DNA of 7,316 bases from an uncultured Campylobacter sp. (GTDB taxonomy: Bacteria; Campylobacterota; Campylobacteria; Campylobacterales; Campylobacteraceae), in the NCBI RefSeq assembly GCF_938018145.1, contig NZ_CALIII010000163.1:1-7316 (forward strand), written 5' to 3'. Shown here piece by piece: positions 4,878-7,316 of this stretch; positions within the stretch are counted from its first letter, which is position 1; every line of letters starts with the position of its first letter. A model generated the notes under the pieces. It was not told the DNA's origin and searched no databases. It saw only the letters and a list, made by a program, of their open reading frames with translations. The position numbers and the translations under genes were made by a program.

Positions 4878-6707
4878 CTATTTCTCTCCCGCTTGCCACC
4901 TTTCCCATTCGCCGCTCTCGTCAAGCTCGTTTCCCATAGCCTTGTAGCGGGCGTAGTAGTGCTCTACAAAGGCCCTTGCCTGCGCGTGTTTAGGCAGGTA
5001 GCTTTTGCCATCTTTCTCGCAAAATCTCGCCAAAAACTCGCCCGCAGGAGCGCGCCTTGCGTAGTGAAGCGCCAAATTTTTATAGTTTTCGAGGCAGATT
5101 TCTTTAAATTTAGCGTAGTGCTCGCGGTCAAATTTGACGACCAAAGCGCCGCCCTCAAAGCTAAGCGCGCCCGAGTCAAACAGCAGGCTAAGGTGTATGA
5201 GCCCCTCGCAGTAGTACGCGCGCACCTCATCGACCTCGCGCCACGCGATAAGTCCGACCGCGCGGGCGATCAGCTCGTGAAATACGCTCATCTCATAGCT
5301 CGCGTCGCCGCCGATAAAGAAATTTACCAGCCCGCCCGTGGTCGCCTTGTACTCCTCGATAAATTTAAACTCGCCGTCCGCGTTCATCGCCTTTTCCGTG
5401 TCGGTGCCGACGAAAAGTATATGCCCAAACTCGTGGCCGATCGTGGAGATTTCGTAGGTTTTCTTCCAAATTTGCGGCTTTTTAAACAAAATTTCGCGCC
5501 CGTAGTCCAAAAACTCGCGCGAAAAAATCTCCCCGCTAAGCTTCATAAACGGCCGCGCCTTGGCGCTCTCGTAAACGTGCTCGACGAAGGCGAATATCTT
5601 TTTGCCCCGCTCCTTGCTCACGGTCTCGTCGTTTGGCACGACCTGCGCGGAGAAAAGCCCGTTTAGCTCTGCGCCGTAGTAGATCATCGGCACGCTGATA
5701 TAGGTTTGCGTTCTAGCGACGTTTTGCGTGACTTGGCGCGCGAGCAGAGCGTCCTCTATCCCGCACTCGCGGCAAATTTGCTCGTAGGCGCGGATGACGC
5801 TGGCTTTAAACTTCTCCTCGTCAAAATCGCTCGCACCCGCTAGCCTAACGTCCCACTCGAGCGCGACGGCGTGCGTGTAGGCATCCTCGTAGTACTCGAG
5901 CGGATGGCCGGGCTGCAGCGGGCCTTTTACCTCCATCCACGCGCGCTCGGCATCCTGCCACGCCGGGATCACTCGGTCGTTTGCTCGCTCGCAAAACGCC
6001 GCCTTTAGCTTTTCAAAGTACGTTACGTAGGCTCTTTGCTCGTCGTTTGTAGCTAGCGATTTTAGATTTTTGATTAGCTTCTCTAGCGCGTCCGCCACGC
6101 GTTTTACTTCGTTTTCAAAGGCCGCGGCATACGGCGCAAAAGCGTATTTTTCGCCGTTTTTCATAACTGCGCCGTAGCTTCGCTCGCCCTTTTCGCCGCC
6201 GTCTTTTTGATACAGGCGGTTTTCGTCGATAAATTTGATCGCTTCGGCCATGTTTGCAAATTTAGCTTCGAATTCTTTATTCGTCGTTTGCAGGATTTGC
6301 CTGTCCCACGCGCTTTGCCACGCGTTCATCGCTAGCCCCGCGCCGTGCATGCCGCTAAGTAGCGCCTGATGAAACTCGTCTATTATTTTCTCCTCTTTTA
6401 CCCGCGCCAAAAGCTTTTCAAAACGCGCCTCGTAAAACTCGCGCACGAGCTCAAAAGCTTCGTCTTTTATGCGACCTATCGCGGCCTCCTCGCGGCCTTG
6501 TTTTTTTAGCTCGTTTTCTAGCGGCTCAACCTTTAGATCGACTATACGGCGCAAAACCGCTACCTTTTCGCTCTTTTGCCCCTTAAATCCGGCGATTTTT
6601 AGCATATTTTGCACGACATCGCTAGGATTATCCAGCTGCCTATACATCGCGTTTAGCTCGTCTTTACCGGCCGCTACTAGCTCGTTTAATCTTTTAAAAT
6701 CGTTCAC
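4878..6707 (-). CDS. ciaB: CiaB-family protein with M3-like zinc-peptidase motif
   Basis: 609 residues, practically the length of Campylobacter jejuni CiaB (610), and matching it as I remember along the chain: the N-terminal VLRRIVDLK (51-59), EFHQALLSGMH (111-121), GHPLEYYEDAYTHAVALEWD (267-286), YYGAELNGLFSAQVVPNDE (343-361), and RAYYCEGLIHLSLLF (496-510). CiaB is known as the Campylobacter invasion antigen, reported to be secreted through the flagellar apparatus and to aid host-cell entry. There is no signal peptide or membrane segment. The sequence contains TIGHEFGH (His425, Glu426, His429) and a downstream EEYKATTGG (Glu451/452), the HExxH-plus-Glu arrangement of gluzincin peptidases such as the M3 oligopeptidases. 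It may therefore be an active cytosolic peptidase. The start is GTG at 6707, with AAAGGA at 6713-6718 five bases upstream. One TCAAATTTGA copy lies within the gene. It is probably monocistronic. Confidence 0.9.
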   Translation of the reverse strand: MNDFKRLNELVAAGKDELNAMYRQLDNPSDVVQNMLKIAGFKGQKSEKVAVLRRIVDLKVEPLENELKKQGREEAAIGRIKDEAFELVREFYEARFEKLLARVKEEKIIDEFHQALLSGMHGAGLAMNAWQSAWDRQILQTTNKEFEAKFANMAEAIKFIDENRLYQKDGGEKGERSYGAVMKNGEKYAFAPYAAAFENEVKRVADALEKLIKNLKSLATNDEQRAYVTYFEKLKAAFCERANDRVIPAWQDAERAWMEVKGPLQPGHPLEYYEDAYTHAVALEWDVRLAGASDFDEEKFKASVIRAYEQICRECGIEDALLARQVTQNVARTQTYISVPMIYYGAELNGLFSAQVVPNDETVSKERGKKIFAFVEHVYESAKARPFMKLSGEIFSREFLDYGREILFKKPQIWKKTYEISTIGHEFGHILFVGTDTEKAMNADGEFKFIEEYKATTGGLVNFFIGGDASYEMSVFHELIARAVGLIAWREVDEVRAYYCEGLIHLSLLFDSGALSFEGGALVVKFDREHYAKFKEICLENYKNLALHYARRAPAGEFLARFCEKDGKSYLPKHAQARAFVEHYYARYKAMGNELDESGEWERWQAGEK

Positions 6708-6923
6708 GTTTATCCTTTTAAAAATTTGGCGTATTTTAGCTTAAATTTGATGCATATCGCGTTAAAAATGAGTAAGCGGGAGTTAAATTTGAAAGTTCGG
6801 ACGGCGAAATTTGGACCCTAAAGAGATTGGTTTATAAAGCTCAAATTTGAATTTATCCAAAAACAAAGCGCGGACTCAAATTTGAGATTAAATTTAAACC
6901 CGCGCGAGTAAATTCGGCTAAAT
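6708..6923. other. Intergenic region between the DUF2892 pair and ciaB
   Basis: About 215 bp without a gene. It contains the terminator of the DUF2892 pair (6859-6905), two exact TCAAATTTGA copies (6841-6850 and 6876-6885), near copies TTAAATTTGA at about 6741 and 6783, and the ciaB promoter. A possible ciaB -10 is TAAAAT at 6733-6738 on the minus strand, but it is weak. Confidence 0.5.
6859..6905 (-). terminator. Rho-independent terminator after the DUF2892 gene pair
   Basis: GCGCGG (6868-6873) pairs with CCGCGC (6900-6905), and on the minus-strand transcript the stem is followed at once by UUUGUUUUU (6867-6859). The 26-base loop contains the self-complementary CTCAAATTTGAG (6875-6886), which could fold as an inner hairpin. 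It begins 18 bases after the stop codon of the 57-residue gene. The outer stem is short but GC-only. Confidence 0.55.
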
Positions 6924-7097
6924 TTAACGCTTTAGCGAACAGCGGTTTAAAAAGTAGCAAGCGGGGCAAAATCCTGTCACGCCCACGATAAAGGGCACGA
7001 GCCCTATCAGTCCCCACCAGCTGTTAAACACCGCTCCAGCGATCATTATCGCTAGTCCGATCAGCGCTCTTATTATCCTAGTTTTCTTACTTAGCAT
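6924..7097 (-). CDS. Small DUF2892 (YgaP-like) membrane protein, second of a pair
   Basis: 57 residues, too short for usual ORF cut-offs but well supported. The ATG (7095-7097) overlaps the end of the upstream gene by 7 bp, and its Shine-Dalgarno GAGGAG (7106-7111) is encoded by the Glu-Glu codons of that gene's tail. The protein reads MLSKKTRIIRALIG, a hydrophobic segment (about 12-24), a short turn NSWWG, and a second segment LIGLVPFIVGVTGF (30-43), ending in CPACYFLNRCSLKR. This is the DUF2892 pattern: a basic N-terminus, a two-helix membrane hairpin, and the CP-x-x-x-x-x-x-x-C tail (Cys44, Cys53, with an additional Cys47). It is a clear paralogue of its neighbour. In YgaP this module anchors a rhodanese; here it stands alone and its function is unknown. 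Confidence 0.85.
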   Translation of the reverse strand: MLSKKTRIIRALIGLAIMIAGAVFNSWWGLIGLVPFIVGVTGFCPACYFLNRCSLKR

Positions 7098-7303
7098 TGC
7101 GTTTTCTCCTCTTTGTTTTTACATTTTTTACACGTATTTATACCAAAAAATTTATAAAGAGGACAATAACCGTAAACAGCCGTCAGTAGCGGCACGAGAC
7201 CGACCAGCCACAGCCAGCACTCGCAGACGAACCCAAATGCGTATATCCAAACCGCAGCGATTACTAGGCGGATAGTTTTATCTAAAATCCCGACGTTTTG
7301 CAT
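7091..7303 (-). CDS. Small DUF2892 (YgaP-like) membrane protein, first of a pair
   Basis: 70 residues. The ATG at 7303 is preceded by AAGGAG (7309-7314) five bases away, so the gene is complete although its promoter lies beyond the right edge. MQNVGILDKTIRLVIAAVWI is the typical family N-terminus. Two hydrophobic helices follow (about 11-27 and 30-45), joined around CECW, and then the conserved YGYCPLYKFFGINTC (45-59). A short cysteine- and lysine-rich tail (KKCKNKEEKTQC) is extra, with five cysteines from residue 48 on, which might bind a metal or carry thiols; that is inference. It is translationally coupled to the 57-residue paralogue by a 7-bp overlap. Confidence 0.9.
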   Translation of the reverse strand: MQNVGILDKTIRLVIAAVWIYAFGFVCECWLWLVGLVPLLTAVYGYCPLYKFFGINTCKKCKNKEEKTQC

Positions 7304-7316
7304 TTTCTCTCCTTTA

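Noticed and set aside
4893..5666. 257-codon open frame on the plus strand
   Set aside because: It is antisense to ciaB, where codon bias opens the opposite strand; it has no family resemblance and no ribosome binding site, while ciaB is a clear conserved gene.

Overview
The window looks like a chromosomal segment of a Campylobacter from the anaerobic/oral group (C. rectus, showae, curvus or concisus type). The evidence is a CiaB homologue, a YciA-type thioesterase close to the Campylobacter form, an FdhH-like formate dehydrogenase, fairly GC-rich codon use for the genus, and intergenic DNA full of AAATTT and TCAAATTTGA words. The species assignment is inference. Every gene I can support is on the minus strand, so transcription runs from right to left. 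I see no transposase, phage gene, CRISPR array, tRNA or rRNA.

Layout in the direction of transcription: (a) 7303-6924, two overlapping genes for tiny paralogous DUF2892/YgaP-like membrane proteins, followed by a likely terminator. (b) 6707-4878, ciaB, a 609-residue protein carrying an HEFGH zinc-peptidase motif. (c) 4661-4245, a hotdog-fold acyl-CoA thioesterase. (d) 4244-3701, about 540 bp with no gene, holding four copies of TCAAATTTGA, one inside a perfect 22-bp palindrome. (e) 3637-1379, fdhF, a molybdenum or tungsten formate dehydrogenase of the FDH-H type. It is interrupted by an in-frame UGA that is a selenocysteine codon with a SECIS hairpin right after it, so a naive ORF caller splits it into two. 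(f) 1202-183, a periplasmic binding protein of the FecB/BtuF class. (g) 130-1, the first 43 codons of an exported protein that continues past the left edge.

The regulatory DNA is the most interesting part. The fdhF promoter region and the binding-protein promoter region share a 21-bp element, AATAT-N10-CATATT, once before fdhF and twice, 32 bp apart, before the binding protein. This suggests that a selenoprotein formate dehydrogenase and an uptake protein are controlled together; a cargo that is a metal needed by formate or hydrogen metabolism (Mo, W or Ni) is a testable guess. The fdhF leader also carries a perfect 9+1+9 palindrome between promoter and ribosome binding site. Separately, the perfect 10-mer TCAAATTTGA occurs nine times in 7.3 kb, eight of them outside genes.
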